Shown here: positions 5,612-13,287 of the stretch, one piece after another
Numbering within the stretch: position 1 is the first letter of the stretch
How the letters are laid out: every line of letters starts with the position of its first letter
Assembly (NCBI GenBank): GCA_020059765.1
Contig: JAGVBM010000264.1
Location: 1-13,287 of the forward strand
Source of the DNA: Bacillota bacterium
Lineage (GTDB): Bacteria > Bacillota > Bacilli > Tumebacillales > Effusibacillaceae
Length of the DNA stretch: 13,287 nt
Reading direction: 5' to 3'
The notes under the pieces: generated by a model
What the model was told of the DNA's origin: nothing
What the model saw: the letters and a program-made list of their open reading frames with translations, nothing else
The model's database searches: none
Made by a program: the position numbers and the translations under genes

Positions 5612-7159
5612 TTACAGAAGTTCAATCAGATCACTTGCCAACAGTGCCCGCTCTCCTTTGCGTTCCGCCGCAAGGTCGCCTGCCCTGCCGTGCAAAAACA
5701 TGCCCCAACATGCCGCCTGCATTCCATCATAACCTTGCGCCAGCAAACTTGCGATGATTCCGGTCAGTACATCACCGGTTCCGCCGGTTGCCATACCCGG
5801 ATTTCCCGTGGAGTTAATGCAGACCGTGCCATCGGGTGCGGCCGCAATCGAGCGTGCCCCTTTCAATACAACCGTAATCCCGTACTGCATGGCAAACTGC
5901 CGGGCGATGCCAATTCGATCCGCTTGAACTTCAGCGATGGTTTTGTTGGTCAATCGCGCCATTTCTCCCGGATGCGGCGTAATGACAGTCGGCGTTTTTC
6001 GCTGCGGCCATTCGCCAATTCCTTCTGCCATCAGGTTTAATGCGTCCGCATCCAGCACGAGCGGACACTTGGCCGTTTCCCAAAGCTGCCGCATCCACAC
6101 GGATCCGTCGCGGAATCGTCCCATTCCGGGACCGACGGCCACTGCGTCTTTCCCCTCCGTCCATTTCAGCACATCGTGCACAGAGGTTGCTTCCCAATCT
6201 CCCCGTCCGCCGTCCGGAAGGGGTGCCAACATGACCTCCGCAACTTGTCCAAGCAAAGAATCCGCCAAACGATCGGGTACGGCCCATGTTGCCAGACCGC
6301 AGCCGGTTCGCAGAGCGGCTTTTGCGCACAAGATGCCGGCACCGCTCATTTGCCGGGAACCGGCCACCACCAACACATGTCCGTATACGCCTTTATGCGT
6401 ATCCGCTTTGCGGGAACGCGAATCTTCGATTTGGAAACGGTTCTGCAACAAGTCTTCGCTGATCCAGAACGTTTTGATACCCATCCGCTCTGCCAATTTC
6501 GTCGGAATCCCGATTGGCACCGCCACGACCTTGCCTGCGGCTTGTGCGCCCGGATACTGCAGGAGCCCGATTTTGAGAAAGGCAAATGTGACCGTAACGG
6601 TTGCCCGGATGTGAGGGATGTAAAGCGCCCCCGTATCCGCATCGAGCCCGCTGGGAATGTCCAAGGCAACGATTGGCAGTCCGCTGTCGTTCGCCTGCCG
6701 AATCAAGGAACGATAGGGTTCCCGAGGTTCGCCTCGTGCGCCCGTTCCCAGCAACGCGTCGACAATACCTGCGTACTGTTGCCAATTGATTTGCGTATAC
6801 CCATCCGACTTCTCTGCACTTTTCGCCTGATCATAGACTATGGCCGGAATTCCAAGTTTCCCCGCAATATCACGTTGGATAGCCGCATCGCCGCGCAATC
6901 GGCCTGGCGTTTCCGCATAGACGATTTGCACCTGATACCCCGCTTCCGTCAAGTGACGTGCCGCAATCAAACCGTCACCGCCATTGTTGCCTTTGCCGAC
7001 AAGAATCAAAATCGGTCCCGCTTGCTGTCGGAAAACCGTTTCCATCACACGTGCCGCTTCCCGTCCCGCATTCTCCATTAGGGCTGCGGAAGGAATCAGC
7101 AATTCTTCAATCGCGAGCCGATCCAACTCACGCATTTCCTGCGCTGTCACTGCTTGCAT
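5612..7159 (-). CDS. nnr: Bifunctional NAD(P)H-hydrate epimerase / ADP-dependent dehydratase
   Basis: This 515-residue metabolite-repair enzyme restores NAD(P)H from its hydrated form. The N-terminal YjeF_N epimerase domain (about 1-215) interconverts the R and S hydrates and shows GKGNNGGDGL (56-64 region), ALLGTGARGE (135-144) and ALDIPSGLDAD (165-175). The C-terminal ribokinase-like domain (about 255-510) dehydrates the S form using ADP. It shows GHVLVVAGSRQMSGA, GPGMGR (343-348), LDADAL (369-374), THE-like TPHPGEM (394-400), VLKGA, and the catalytic GGTGDVLTG (459-467). Length is normal for the fused form. I place the start at ATG 7159 because AAGGGG stands eight bases before it; an in-frame ATG at 7183 would add eight residues but lacks a good site. 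The gene follows the hydrolase gene after 60 bp. Confidence 0.95.
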   Translation of the reverse strand: MQAVTAQEMRELDRLAIEELLIPSAALMENAGREAARVMETVFRQQAGPILILVGKGNNGGDGLIAARHLTEAGYQVQIVYAETPGRLRGDAAIQRDIAGKLGIPAIVYDQAKSAEKSDGYTQINWQQYAGIVDALLGTGARGEPREPYRSLIRQANDSGLPIVALDIPSGLDADTGALYIPHIRATVTVTFAFLKIGLLQYPGAQAAGKVVAVPIGIPTKLAERMGIKTFWISEDLLQNRFQIEDSRSRKADTHKGVYGHVLVVAGSRQMSGAGILCAKAALRTGCGLATWAVPDRLADSLLGQVAEVMLAPLPDGGRGDWEATSVHDVLKWTEGKDAVAVGPGMGRFRDGSVWMRQLWETAKCPLVLDADALNLMAEGIGEWPQRKTPTVITPHPGEMARLTNKTIAEVQADRIGIARQFAMQYGITVVLKGARSIAAAPDGTVCINSTGNPGMATGGTGDVLTGIIASLLAQGYDGMQAACWGMFLHGRAGDLAAERKGERALLASDLIELL

Positions 7160-7219
7160 ATATACATCCCCTTGTCCGAACATCGAATATCTTCTTCCAT
7201 TGTAGCTTGAAACGACAGT

Positions 7220-8326
7220 TCAAATAAATTTTTTCTTGAGCTCGGGGAGCTGCAGCATAATTCGCAAGGTGGAATTGAGTGTGTCCGGATCGTAACTGAA
7301 GCAGCCATGTTCGCTGCAACTGCTTTTCAACTCGATGGAACCGTGCTTGGCAAGATACCAAGTCGGCTGGTGATCGCGGTTCACGGCCAGCCAAGCTCCC
7401 CTGCCGCTATTGACAATATTGGCCAGCGCCAAACTTTTTGCCGCGTAGATCTCCATTCCGAGCAGCGGTTGATCTCCATGCTGCGCTTCAAATCCCCGGC
7501 TCACCAGATAGAGAATCGATTTGTTGTAAAGGGGTACGGATGAATCTTCTTTCTCCAATTCGTCGGATAAGGTAAACAGAAAAAACCGGCGCAGCAAGAA
7601 TTTGTCGATGGCCCGTACATATGTCTCCTCAAACAAGTTGATGGTGCACGCAGGGGCATACAGCGTGCAGGTCGCGATTTTGACATACGGATACGCTTTG
7701 GCCTGCCCCGCCAGCAACTGCTGCAGCAATGTGGCCAAGACAATCGAACCGGCGCTGTGTCCAACCAGATGCAGTTCGACCTGCATGTTTTCCTTGCGCA
7801 GTCTTTTCAACAACAGTTTGAAAAACTTCCATCCGCCGCCATGATCGGCAAATACCTGTTCGCCGCGCAATTTCATCTGCGTCCAAGGTTCAGGAAACAG
7901 TTTTGCCGCTTCTTCCACCATTTCATCGACCACATTTTCCACCGCTGACATCTCATACATGCGCCCATTCACAATTTCACGCAGTTCATCCGCCAACGCA
8001 TCCAGCAGCGTGGATTCCCAAATGAAGAACACCGGGTAGATTCCATTGTCCAAGAAAGTTTGGTATTGCTGCTTAATTCCCTCCCCTGCCACACGTTCCG
8101 AAACCAATCCGCCGTGGCAATAGAACATCAGCCGGTTCGGTTGTTCGGGAGAGGCTTTAAAAAACCGTATGATATTCGCAGCCATGCTCCTCAATTGAAG
8201 GTCTGAACTTTGAAACAATCCTTCCTGTGAGAGTCTTCCGTCGGCACCCGTATTCACGACATAGTTCATAAATCCGTCGGGATCGAATTTATTTTCCTCT
8301 GTTTTCCACAGCCAATTCCAACACAT
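7220..8326 (-). CDS. Alpha/beta hydrolase of unrecognised family
   Basis: This 368-residue protein lacks a signal peptide and is probably cytoplasmic. It has the marks of a serine alpha/beta hydrolase: strand plus oxyanion-hole motif LMFYCHGGLVSE (66-77), nucleophile elbow VELHLVGHSAGS (183-194, Ser191), and likely acid and base residues in FTLSDELEKED (251-261) and SEHGCFSYD (338-346, His340). These acid/base assignments are inference. An insertion of about 80 residues rich in acidic helices (108-180) lies between the first motif and the elbow, a plausible lid. I do not recognise the substrate class. The start ATG 8326 follows GGTGA at proper spacing; an in-frame GTG at 8335 is the alternative and has no good site. 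It lies between the MFS exporter and nnr on one strand and may share their transcript. Confidence 0.75.
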   Translation of the reverse strand: MCWNWLWKTEENKFDPDGFMNYVVNTGADGRLSQEGLFQSSDLQLRSMAANIIRFFKASPEQPNRLMFYCHGGLVSERVAGEGIKQQYQTFLDNGIYPVFFIWESTLLDALADELREIVNGRMYEMSAVENVVDEMVEEAAKLFPEPWTQMKLRGEQVFADHGGGWKFFKLLLKRLRKENMQVELHLVGHSAGSIVLATLLQQLLAGQAKAYPYVKIATCTLYAPACTINLFEETYVRAIDKFLLRRFFLFTLSDELEKEDSSVPLYNKSILYLVSRGFEAQHGDQPLLGMEIYAAKSLALANIVNSGRGAWLAVNRDHQPTWYLAKHGSIELKSSCSEHGCFSYDPDTLNSTLRIMLQLPELKKKFI

Positions 8327-8425
8327 GAAATTCACCCCGACATCAGTATATTCGGATTTCTAAAAAATCCTCCAAAGCGCCCTGACCTGTTTCAATCTGG
8401 GCCAATTGTCCTTTAAGCATGCAAA

Positions 8426-9667
8426 CTAGGCACTTGCTCCCAACTGTTTGTCGGTTTCGACCGGTGCCGTCACCCGAATGTTGCGTACTTGAGCGATAGT
8501 ATAGAGGGCCAAAAATCCGAACAGCATCACACTCGCAAGCACCAGCATATGCATGGACAAACCGATCAGATCCAGTAAAGTACCGGTCAAAACAAGGGCG
8601 AATTGAAAAATCGCTCGATTCCACATCCCCTGGAAGGCGAAGTAACGCCCGCGAATCGCTTCAGGTACAATGATCTGCGGAATGGCCCCATTCGTAGGCA
8701 GCCACATTCCCAAGATCAATCCGAACAGTGCGAACCCGGAAATGACAAACCATCTGCTGGCCGCAAAATGCATGAAGAATAAAGCGAGCGCCACCCCCGA
8801 CAACAACAGCACATTGCGGCGGAGCAGATCCCCGCCGGAAAACAACCGTTTCGTCAGAGTCCCTCCGATCAAGATCGAAATCCCTTCCACCGTGTATAGA
8901 ATCCCTTTTAATGCTGCATCCTGCTGCATTTCACTAAACTTTAAGATCAGCAGATTGAATCCGCCAAGGAACAGGAATACGAGCGTTCCGGATACCATCA
9001 GCAGGATCAAGGCCGGGATGGTACGCAGCAAGGAAAAGACTTCGAAAAACGATAGTTTGTTGCCGTTTCCCTGTTTCACATCCCTCTTTTTCTCGTGAAA
9101 CACAAGCAGGTAGCGTATGCCGAACATGATCGCAAACAACAGAACGGCCAACAAATACATTTCGTAAAGCGGCAAAAGGGTCAGTAAAATCCCTGCGATG
9201 CCGGTTGCAGCAATTCGAGTAACGGTGACCACATTCGTGAAAACAGCATTTGCCCGCACCAATTCCTGCTTTGGTACCAACAGCGGAATCACACTGTTTA
9301 AGGTTGGCAAATAGAAAGAATTCGCTGCATTCAACACCAATAATCCAAATACCATCAGCGGCAGTGAGTGAAAATACATGGCCGCCACTTGCAGACCGGC
9401 GCTCATCAGTTGCACCAAACTGCTCCACATGATGACCGTTTTTTTTGCATAGCGGTCGATCAGCACGCCCGCCTTCGGACTTACCAATATCCCCAAGATC
9501 GGGCCAGTCACCAGTACCAACGATTTGAAAAAATCGGACTGTACCGTTTCCTGAAGAAACTGGAGATTCGCTAATACTCCTACCCACATTGCAGAATTTG
9601 ACAGCGTTTCCCCCGTCATGATCAAGACAAAGTTCCTGTTTCGAGTCAGGCTGGGCTGTGTTTCCAA
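8426..9667 (-). CDS. MFS transporter (drug/macrolide-efflux type)
   Basis: This 413-residue membrane protein has about twelve hydrophobic segments in two halves. The first conserved loop reads GVLIDRYAKK (87-96), close to the MFS motif A, and SPKAG just before it is typical of MefA-like MFS_3 exporters. The second half contains IRGRYFAFQGMWNRAIFQF, also typical of that group. Such proteins usually export drugs or other small amphipathic compounds by proton antiport; the substrate here cannot be told. The start is TTG at 9667, supported by AAGGGGAG eight bases upstream, and no in-frame ATG lies near it. The gene is divergent from the SLH-GH18 gene across an AT-rich region, and the hydrolase gene follows it after 99 bp. 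Confidence 0.88.
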   Translation of the reverse strand: METQPSLTRNRNFVLIMTGETLSNSAMWVGVLANLQFLQETVQSDFFKSLVLVTGPILGILVSPKAGVLIDRYAKKTVIMWSSLVQLMSAGLQVAAMYFHSLPLMVFGLLVLNAANSFYLPTLNSVIPLLVPKQELVRANAVFTNVVTVTRIAATGIAGILLTLLPLYEMYLLAVLLFAIMFGIRYLLVFHEKKRDVKQGNGNKLSFFEVFSLLRTIPALILLMVSGTLVFLFLGGFNLLILKFSEMQQDAALKGILYTVEGISILIGGTLTKRLFSGGDLLRRNVLLLSGVALALFFMHFAASRWFVISGFALFGLILGMWLPTNGAIPQIIVPEAIRGRYFAFQGMWNRAIFQFALVLTGTLLDLIGLSMHMLVLASVMLFGFLALYTIAQVRNIRVTAPVETDKQLGASA

Positions 9668-9853
9668 TCAATTTGCTCCCCTTTTTTGTGTTTTTGTTTT
9701 ATGTATTAATCCAATGCTGATATATATAATAGATTTGCTAATCGATATAATTATTCCTTCTATATGTAAGTTTTTTCCTTGGTATTTTTTTGCCCTTGAG
9801 TCCATCTCCCGAAAACTTGTACGATACTCTATGAGACTTATAGAGGTGATACA
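9668..9853. other. AT-rich divergent intergenic region
   Basis: The 186 bp between the MFS and SLH-GH18 genes are much richer in A+T than the surroundings, with TATATATAATAG and GATATAATTATTCC runs at 9719-9760. Both genes must be transcribed outward from here. The MFS promoter is not clear to me. Confidence 0.6.
9796..9825 (+). promoter_or_regulatory. Candidate promoter of the SLH-GH18 gene
   Basis: TTGAGT (9796-9801) and TACGAT (9820-9825) are separated by 18 bp and lie about 30 bp before the start codon. A GAGGTGAT ribosome binding site follows at 9844-9851. Confidence 0.45.
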
Positions 9854-11410
9854 ATGGGATCCATACGAGGAAAAGCACTGCTTCTCTTGTCAATGTTTAC
9901 GATGATGTCATTTCCCGCACATATCGAGATCAACCGGGCACTGGCCTCAGGCTATCCGGACATTCAGGGACATTGGGCGTCCTCCTATATTCAATCTTTG
10001 TCCCAACGGCAAATTGTCACAGGTTATCCGGACGGTTCCTTCAAACCGGAACAAACGGTTACGCGCGCCCAATTTACCTCGATGGTGGTACGTGCTTTGC
10101 AGCTGCCGATTCGCAGTACAAGCGATTTCCCCGATACGGCGGGTCATTGGGCAGCCGGTTTTTTGACTACCGCCCGACTGTACGGGATCATTGACGGTTT
10201 TCCCGACGGACTTGTTCATCCCGACGAGCAAGTTACACGTGCCCAAATGGCCGCCATGTTCGTTCGCGCCCTTCATTTGACGCAAACCGGAAACGATTTT
10301 CCCGATACAGCCAATCATTGGGCACGGTCTTCGATTCAAAAGATTGCGGCATACTCCTTTATGACCGGCTTGCCGGGCGGCACTTTCGGCCCTGATCAAG
10401 CGGCCACCCGCGCACAAGCGGCTGCTGTCATCGTACGCGTTCTGGACAACCGTCCGAAAACGGTGCTCGGATATTCTGTCCGAAATTATTCCACAGACAT
10501 GAATTCATTGCGTTCCATCGAACAGTTCGGCGATTCCCTTTCTCACATCGCCAGTTTCCGATACACGATTGATGCCAGCGGACATTTGTTGGAGATCGAG
10601 GAGGGAAATCAGGACATGCATGTGGCGGAAGCCCGCAACCAAGGCTTGCTTCCCTTGTTGTCCGTGCATAATGATTTCAATGCGACTCTTGTCGGAGACC
10701 TGTTGAAGAGTGATTCGTCACGGGCCAATTTGATTCGCAACCTGTCGGCAACGATTGAACAAAAGAATTACGTGGGCGTGAACATCGACCTGGAGAACAT
10801 CCCCCGCCAATACAAAAACCAATTGAATCAATTGATGCGGGATCTGCGGAATGAATTGCATCACAAGGGGTATCTCGTCACCATCGCAGTGCCAGCCAAA
10901 CAGTCGGACACACCGACAAATTCCTCGCTGGATGCATATGACTATGAGCTGCTGGGCGAATATGCCGATTTGGTCGTCATCATGACCTACGATGAACACT
11001 GGTTTGGCGGACAGCCGGGGCCGATTGCGAGCATCGATTGGACAGAACAATCGCTGCAATATGCATCGGCGAAAATTCCCAAAGACAAACTGCTGCTGGG
11101 GATCGCCGCCTACGGATACGATTGGCCGGATACGCCAGGGGTCAACGGCAAAGCAGTCACGTCTTACAGCTTGTCCAAACTGCTGGCCCAATACGGCGGT
11201 CAAACGGCAGTTGATGCAAATGCAAAAGAAACCACTTACTCCTATACCGATGAAAATGGGGTCAACCATACGGTTTGGATCCAGGATGCGGCAAGCCTCC
11301 CTTCCAAACTGGAATTAGCCGACAAATACGCCATCCGGGGCATCGGCATCTGGCGCCTCGGATTGGAAAATCAAGCCTTTTGGCAGGCGTTGCAGACCTC
11401 TTGGCACTGA
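9854..11410 (+). CDS. S-layer-anchored GH18 glycosidase (three SLH domains plus chitinase-like domain)
   Basis: This 518-residue exported protein has a signal peptide (about 1-32, ending RALASG). Three SLH domains follow at roughly 34-75, 92-134 and 149-191, each with GHW or NHW and the late motif VTRAQF, VTRAQM or ATRAQA; they bind pyruvylated wall polymer. A glycosyl hydrolase family 18 domain fills 204-514, with the catalytic segment YVGVNIDLENIP (Asp312, Glu314), VIMTYDEHW (375-383) and the closing GIGIWRLGLEN (496-506). The NIDLEN form is that of the spore-cortex and wall N-acetylglucosaminidases (YaaH/SleL, YdhD type) rather than classical chitinases, so peptidoglycan cleavage at the surface is the likely role. 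Those relatives carry LysM domains where this one carries SLH. The ribosome binding site is GAGGTGAT. It appears monocistronic. Confidence 0.92.
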   Translation: MGSIRGKALLLLSMFTMMSFPAHIEINRALASGYPDIQGHWASSYIQSLSQRQIVTGYPDGSFKPEQTVTRAQFTSMVVRALQLPIRSTSDFPDTAGHWAAGFLTTARLYGIIDGFPDGLVHPDEQVTRAQMAAMFVRALHLTQTGNDFPDTANHWARSSIQKIAAYSFMTGLPGGTFGPDQAATRAQAAAVIVRVLDNRPKTVLGYSVRNYSTDMNSLRSIEQFGDSLSHIASFRYTIDASGHLLEIEEGNQDMHVAEARNQGLLPLLSVHNDFNATLVGDLLKSDSSRANLIRNLSATIEQKNYVGVNIDLENIPRQYKNQLNQLMRDLRNELHHKGYLVTIAVPAKQSDTPTNSSLDAYDYELLGEYADLVVIMTYDEHWFGGQPGPIASIDWTEQSLQYASAKIPKDKLLLGIAAYGYDWPDTPGVNGKAVTSYSLSKLLAQYGGQTAVDANAKETTYSYTDENGVNHTVWIQDAASLPSKLELADKYAIRGIGIWRLGLENQAFWQALQTSWH

Positions 11411-11426
11411 AAAATAACTAAAAAAT

Positions 11427-11448
11427 AAGCACCCCTCTTGGGGTGCTT
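11427..11448. terminator. Bidirectional terminator between SLH-GH18 and the S1-domain gene
   Basis: A perfect 9-bp stem, AAGCACCCC (11427-11435) with GGGGTGCTT (11440-11448), closes a TCTT loop. On the plus strand AGCTTTTG follows; on the minus strand a better ATTTTTTAG tail follows. It serves the two convergent genes. Confidence 0.85.
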
Positions 11449-11518
11449 AGCTTTTGATCAGGTCTGCCGCTTGTCGCGAGTACCTTTTATGGGAACCGCT
11501 GTGCAGCGTGGATTCCGC

Positions 11519-11953
11519 TTAGCGGTTGTGTTTTTTGTTCAGCGTTGCCAGGTTTTCTTCGCTGTGTTTCAGCCATTTTTTCATCTGGTCTTCAAACGAA
11601 TTGAACCGTTCCCGAGGAGCTTGGCCGATGGAACTCTTTCCCCCCTGACGGGGTCCGCGGTCGCGATTCCGTTCTTTTTTTCCGTCAATCGTGACGGTCA
11701 TTGCAGGTCTTTCTGTTGCTTCCTTAATCGACAGGGAAATTTTTCCCGAATTCGGATCGACCGACAGCACCTTCACCTTTACCACATCGCCGACGGATAG
11801 GTGTTCTCCGACTTCCTTTACATACGAATGAGCAACCTGAGAAATATGAACAAGACCTTGTTGCGAATCGTTGATCGCAACGAAAGCGCCAAACGGTTTG
11901 ATCGCGGTTACCTTTCCTTCTAAGATGGTTCCCACTTCGACTGTCTGTGACAT
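11519..11953 (-). CDS. S1 RNA-binding protein of the YabR/YugI (general stress protein 13) type
   Basis: This 144-residue protein consists of one S1 OB-fold domain (about 6-78) with the typical GTILEGKVTAIKPFGAFVAI, QGLVHISQVA and LSVGDVVKVKVLSVD, followed by a basic Arg/Lys/Gly-rich linker (90-115). A C-terminal amphipathic helix begins FEDQMKKWLKHSEENLATLN. That tail matches YabR of Bacillus, while the S1 part is equally close to YugI (GSP13). Such proteins bind RNA and associate with ribosomes; the precise role is not settled. The ATG follows GGGAG by seven bases. A -10-like TATACT (12003-11998, minus strand) stands upstream without a convincing -35. It could also be read through from the permease genes 115 bp upstream. 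Confidence 0.88.
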   Translation of the reverse strand: MSQTVEVGTILEGKVTAIKPFGAFVAINDSQQGLVHISQVAHSYVKEVGEHLSVGDVVKVKVLSVDPNSGKISLSIKEATERPAMTVTIDGKKERNRDRGPRQGGKSSIGQAPRERFNSFEDQMKKWLKHSEENLATLNKKHNR

Positions 11954-12003
11954 TCAAACACTCCCTAAGCAATTTTGGCCGATCAGCCACTCGTTTTAGT
12001 ATA

Positions 12004-12053
12004 CCCTTTCTTCCGAAAGAAGAAAAGCATCCAAACGTCCAGCGGCTGCAGCC
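12004..12053 (-). other. Small inverted repeats between the permease gene and the S1 gene
   Basis: Two hairpin-capable elements lie in this short gap: the palindrome GGCTGCAGCC (12044-12053) and, on the minus strand, TTCTTTC-GGAA-GAAAGGG (12021-12004, two G-U pairs). Neither is followed by a T run, so a terminator after the permease operon is not established. Confidence 0.3.
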
Positions 12054-12068
12054 TGCGGATGGTCTCGC

Positions 12069-13034
12069 TCACCGCTCGCCTTTCACGTACGGCTTGCCGT
12101 CGGCTGCCGGAGCGCTCGCTTTGCCGACCACTCCCGCAAGCGCCAGAATGGTCAATATGAAAGGCAGCATATTCAAAAATTCGGCCGGGACATACTGCGT
12201 CAACCCCAGTACCTGTCCGTTGGCGGCCAACGCATTGGCAAAACCGAAAAACAGCGCCGCCCACATCGCTCCGATCGGATGCCATTTGCCGAAAATCATC
12301 GCCGCCAACGCCATGAACCCATGACCGGCAATCGTATTATGCTGGAAGTTGCTGGACACCGCAATTGACATGCCGGCGCCGCCGAGACCCGCCAAACCTC
12401 CCGCCAGCATGACTGCAACATATCGATACAGATACACGTTAATCCCGACAGACGCTGCCGCATGCGGGTGTTCGCCCAGAGCGCGCAGCCGCAATCCGAA
12501 TGCGGTTCGATACAAGAAAATGTAAACGAGAACGACCGCAATCGCCGCCAGATAGGAAGTGGGATAGGCAAACAAAATCCCTTTGCCGATTACGGGAACG
12601 TCGTACAGGAACGCGATCTTCCACTTCTCAAAGGGAAACTGGATCGTTGTCGTTTGCGCCGCCCCATCAAACAGATTCTTCACCATAAAAATTGAAAATC
12701 CGGCTGCCAAGAAATTTAAGGCAACCCCCGACACCACCTGATCGGCACGAAAATGAATCGACGCCACCGCATGCGGCAGCGAGAAAATGACGCCCAGCAA
12801 AAATGCTGCCAGCAGGCCGATCCATGGAGCGGCCGCCCCCCATCCCAAGTCTTCGCCGAAGACAATCGTCGTTACCGCAGCCGCAAAGGCTCCGACAATC
12901 ATAAATCCCTCAAGGGCAATGTTGACGACGCCTGCCCGTTCCGATATCACGCCTCCGAGCGCGGCAAAGATCAGCGGTGTCGCATACATGATCGTATTGT
13001 TGAGAATCGTTTCCAACATGACTTGCCATGTCAT
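12069..13034 (-). CDS. nupQ: Nucleoside ABC transporter permease (NupQ/YufQ type)
   Basis: This 321-residue permease belongs to the branched-chain/simple-sugar (BPD_transp_2) family. The N-terminal signature ALGGVISERAGVVNIALEGFMIVGAF (about residues 24-49, here abbreviated by its ends ALGG and IVGAF) is that of the NupQ, RnsD and CdeF-type permeases that import nucleosides together with a BMP-family lipoprotein. About nine membrane segments are seen. The cytoplasmic loop GEHPHAAASVGINVYLYRY contacts the ATPase. The length equals that of NupQ (about 319). I place the start at ATG 13034, which follows a near-perfect AGGAGGTGA; a start further upstream would run into the previous gene. The start overlaps the stop of the upstream permease by four bases (ATGA), so the two are translationally coupled. 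Confidence 0.9.
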   Translation of the reverse strand: MTWQVMLETILNNTIMYATPLIFAALGGVISERAGVVNIALEGFMIVGAFAAAVTTIVFGEDLGWGAAAPWIGLLAAFLLGVIFSLPHAVASIHFRADQVVSGVALNFLAAGFSIFMVKNLFDGAAQTTTIQFPFEKWKIAFLYDVPVIGKGILFAYPTSYLAAIAVVLVYIFLYRTAFGLRLRALGEHPHAAASVGINVYLYRYVAVMLAGGLAGLGGAGMSIAVSSNFQHNTIAGHGFMALAAMIFGKWHPIGAMWAALFFGFANALAANGQVLGLTQYVPAEFLNMLPFILTILALAGVVGKASAPAADGKPYVKGER

Positions 13035-13287
13035 CCGCGGCTCACCTCCTGTCCTTTCCGGCGCCTGAACAGGTTGATGATCCACTGTACAAACAATCCG
13101 GAAGCGACGAAGAAAATAATCAACGCGATGACGACCCGAATGATTTCTGTCGGGATTCCTTCCAAACGCTGCATGCTGCTGGAACCGTAGGACAGCCCGC
13201 CAAACAGCAGCGCGGACAAGAGAATTCCAAAAGGATGGTTGACGCCAATTAACGCCACGGCAATTCCGTCAAACCCCACGCCCGTAA
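13031..13287 (-). CDS. nupP: Nucleoside ABC transporter permease (NupP/YufP type), C-terminal fragment
   Basis: The minus-strand frame is open from the right edge to the stop at 13031, giving the last 85 residues of a second permease; the gene begins outside the window. The visible part reads TGVGFDGIAVALIGVNHPFG, then LLSALLFGGLSYGSSSMQ, then a final membrane segment (IIRVVIALIIFFVASGLFVQ) and a basic tail RRRKGQ. This is the typical end of the NupP/RnsC permeases that pair with NupQ. The GTG at 13279 is an internal codon, not the start. The ATPase (nupO-like) and BMP lipoprotein (nupN-like) genes would be expected upstream, beyond the right edge. Confidence 0.85.
   Translation of the reverse strand, partial: TGVGFDGIAVALIGVNHPFGILLSALLFGGLSYGSSSMQRLEGIPTEIIRVVIALIIFFVASGLFVQWIINLFRRRKGQEVSRG

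Noticed and set aside
6176..7081. Plus-strand open frame of 301 codons
   Set aside because: Antisense to the nnr gene, whose motifs are complete on the minus strand; the product looks random.
8343..8420. 25-aa minus-strand mini-ORF between the MFS and hydrolase genes
   Set aside because: No ribosome binding site at a usable distance before its ATG, and nothing recognisable in the peptide.
8934..9671. Minus-strand open frame of 245 codons starting at TTG 9671
   Set aside because: Overlaps the MFS gene in another frame; the product is hydrophilic and lacks domains, while the TTG at 9667 gives a clear transporter.
10718..11269. Minus-strand open frame of 183 codons
   Set aside because: Antisense to the GH18 domain with all its catalytic motifs; no family resemblance.
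1..13287. CRISPR arrays, insertion sequences, tRNA or rRNA genes, prophage or defence cluster
   Set aside because: No regularly spaced repeats, transposase-like frames, terminal inverted repeats, RNA gene signatures or defence genes beyond the orphan DGQHR protein were seen on either strand.

Overview
The window looks like a chromosomal segment of a Gram-positive, probably spore-forming member of the Bacillota (Bacilli). The grounds are strong AGGAGG-type ribosome binding sites, frequent TTG codons and two TTG starts, and a gene set typical of that group: a LysM-3D cell-wall protein, an SLH-GH18 surface glucosidase related to cortex-lytic enzymes, a YabR/YugI-type S1 protein and NupPQ-type permeases. 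Base composition is close to balanced. An Alicyclobacillaceae-like host (Effusibacillus or Tumebacillus type) is a guess, not something the sequence proves.

Left part (1-1210, minus strand): the 5' end of a secreted protein runs off the left edge. Upstream of it lie a possible 49-aa membrane peptide with a TTG start, the C-terminal half of a hotdog thioesterase, and a single-repeat AbrB-type membrane protein, tightly packed in one direction. The thioesterase lacks its N-terminal half and begins exactly at the AbrB stop codon (TAATG), so it looks like a deletion remnant. A divergent promoter region of 224 bp separates this block from a plus-strand nitronate monooxygenase/FabK-like flavoprotein, which ends in a clear terminator.

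Middle (2553-5495, plus strand): a secreted low-complexity DUF5667 protein, a LysM-3D peptidoglycan protein and a stand-alone DGQHR-domain (DndB-like) protein. In the first two genes the ribosome binding site lies in one arm of an inverted repeat. None of the other dnd genes is present in the window.

Right-middle (5612-9667, minus strand): an MFS exporter, an alpha/beta hydrolase of unrecognised family and the bifunctional NAD(P)H-hydrate repair enzyme, in that transcriptional order with gaps of 99 and 60 bp. An AT-rich divergent intergenic region separates the MFS gene from the plus-strand SLH-GH18 gene.

Right end (minus strand): a bidirectional terminator stands between SLH-GH18 and an S1-domain gene. 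Beyond it are two overlapping permease genes of a nucleoside (BMP/NupNOPQ-type) ABC transporter, the second of which runs off the right edge. The window is mostly housekeeping and cell-envelope genes. I see no mobile element, CRISPR array, tRNA or rRNA. The least routine items are the orphan DGQHR protein, the truncated thioesterase with its small downstream ORF, the unclassified hydrolase, and the inverted repeats over two ribosome binding sites.
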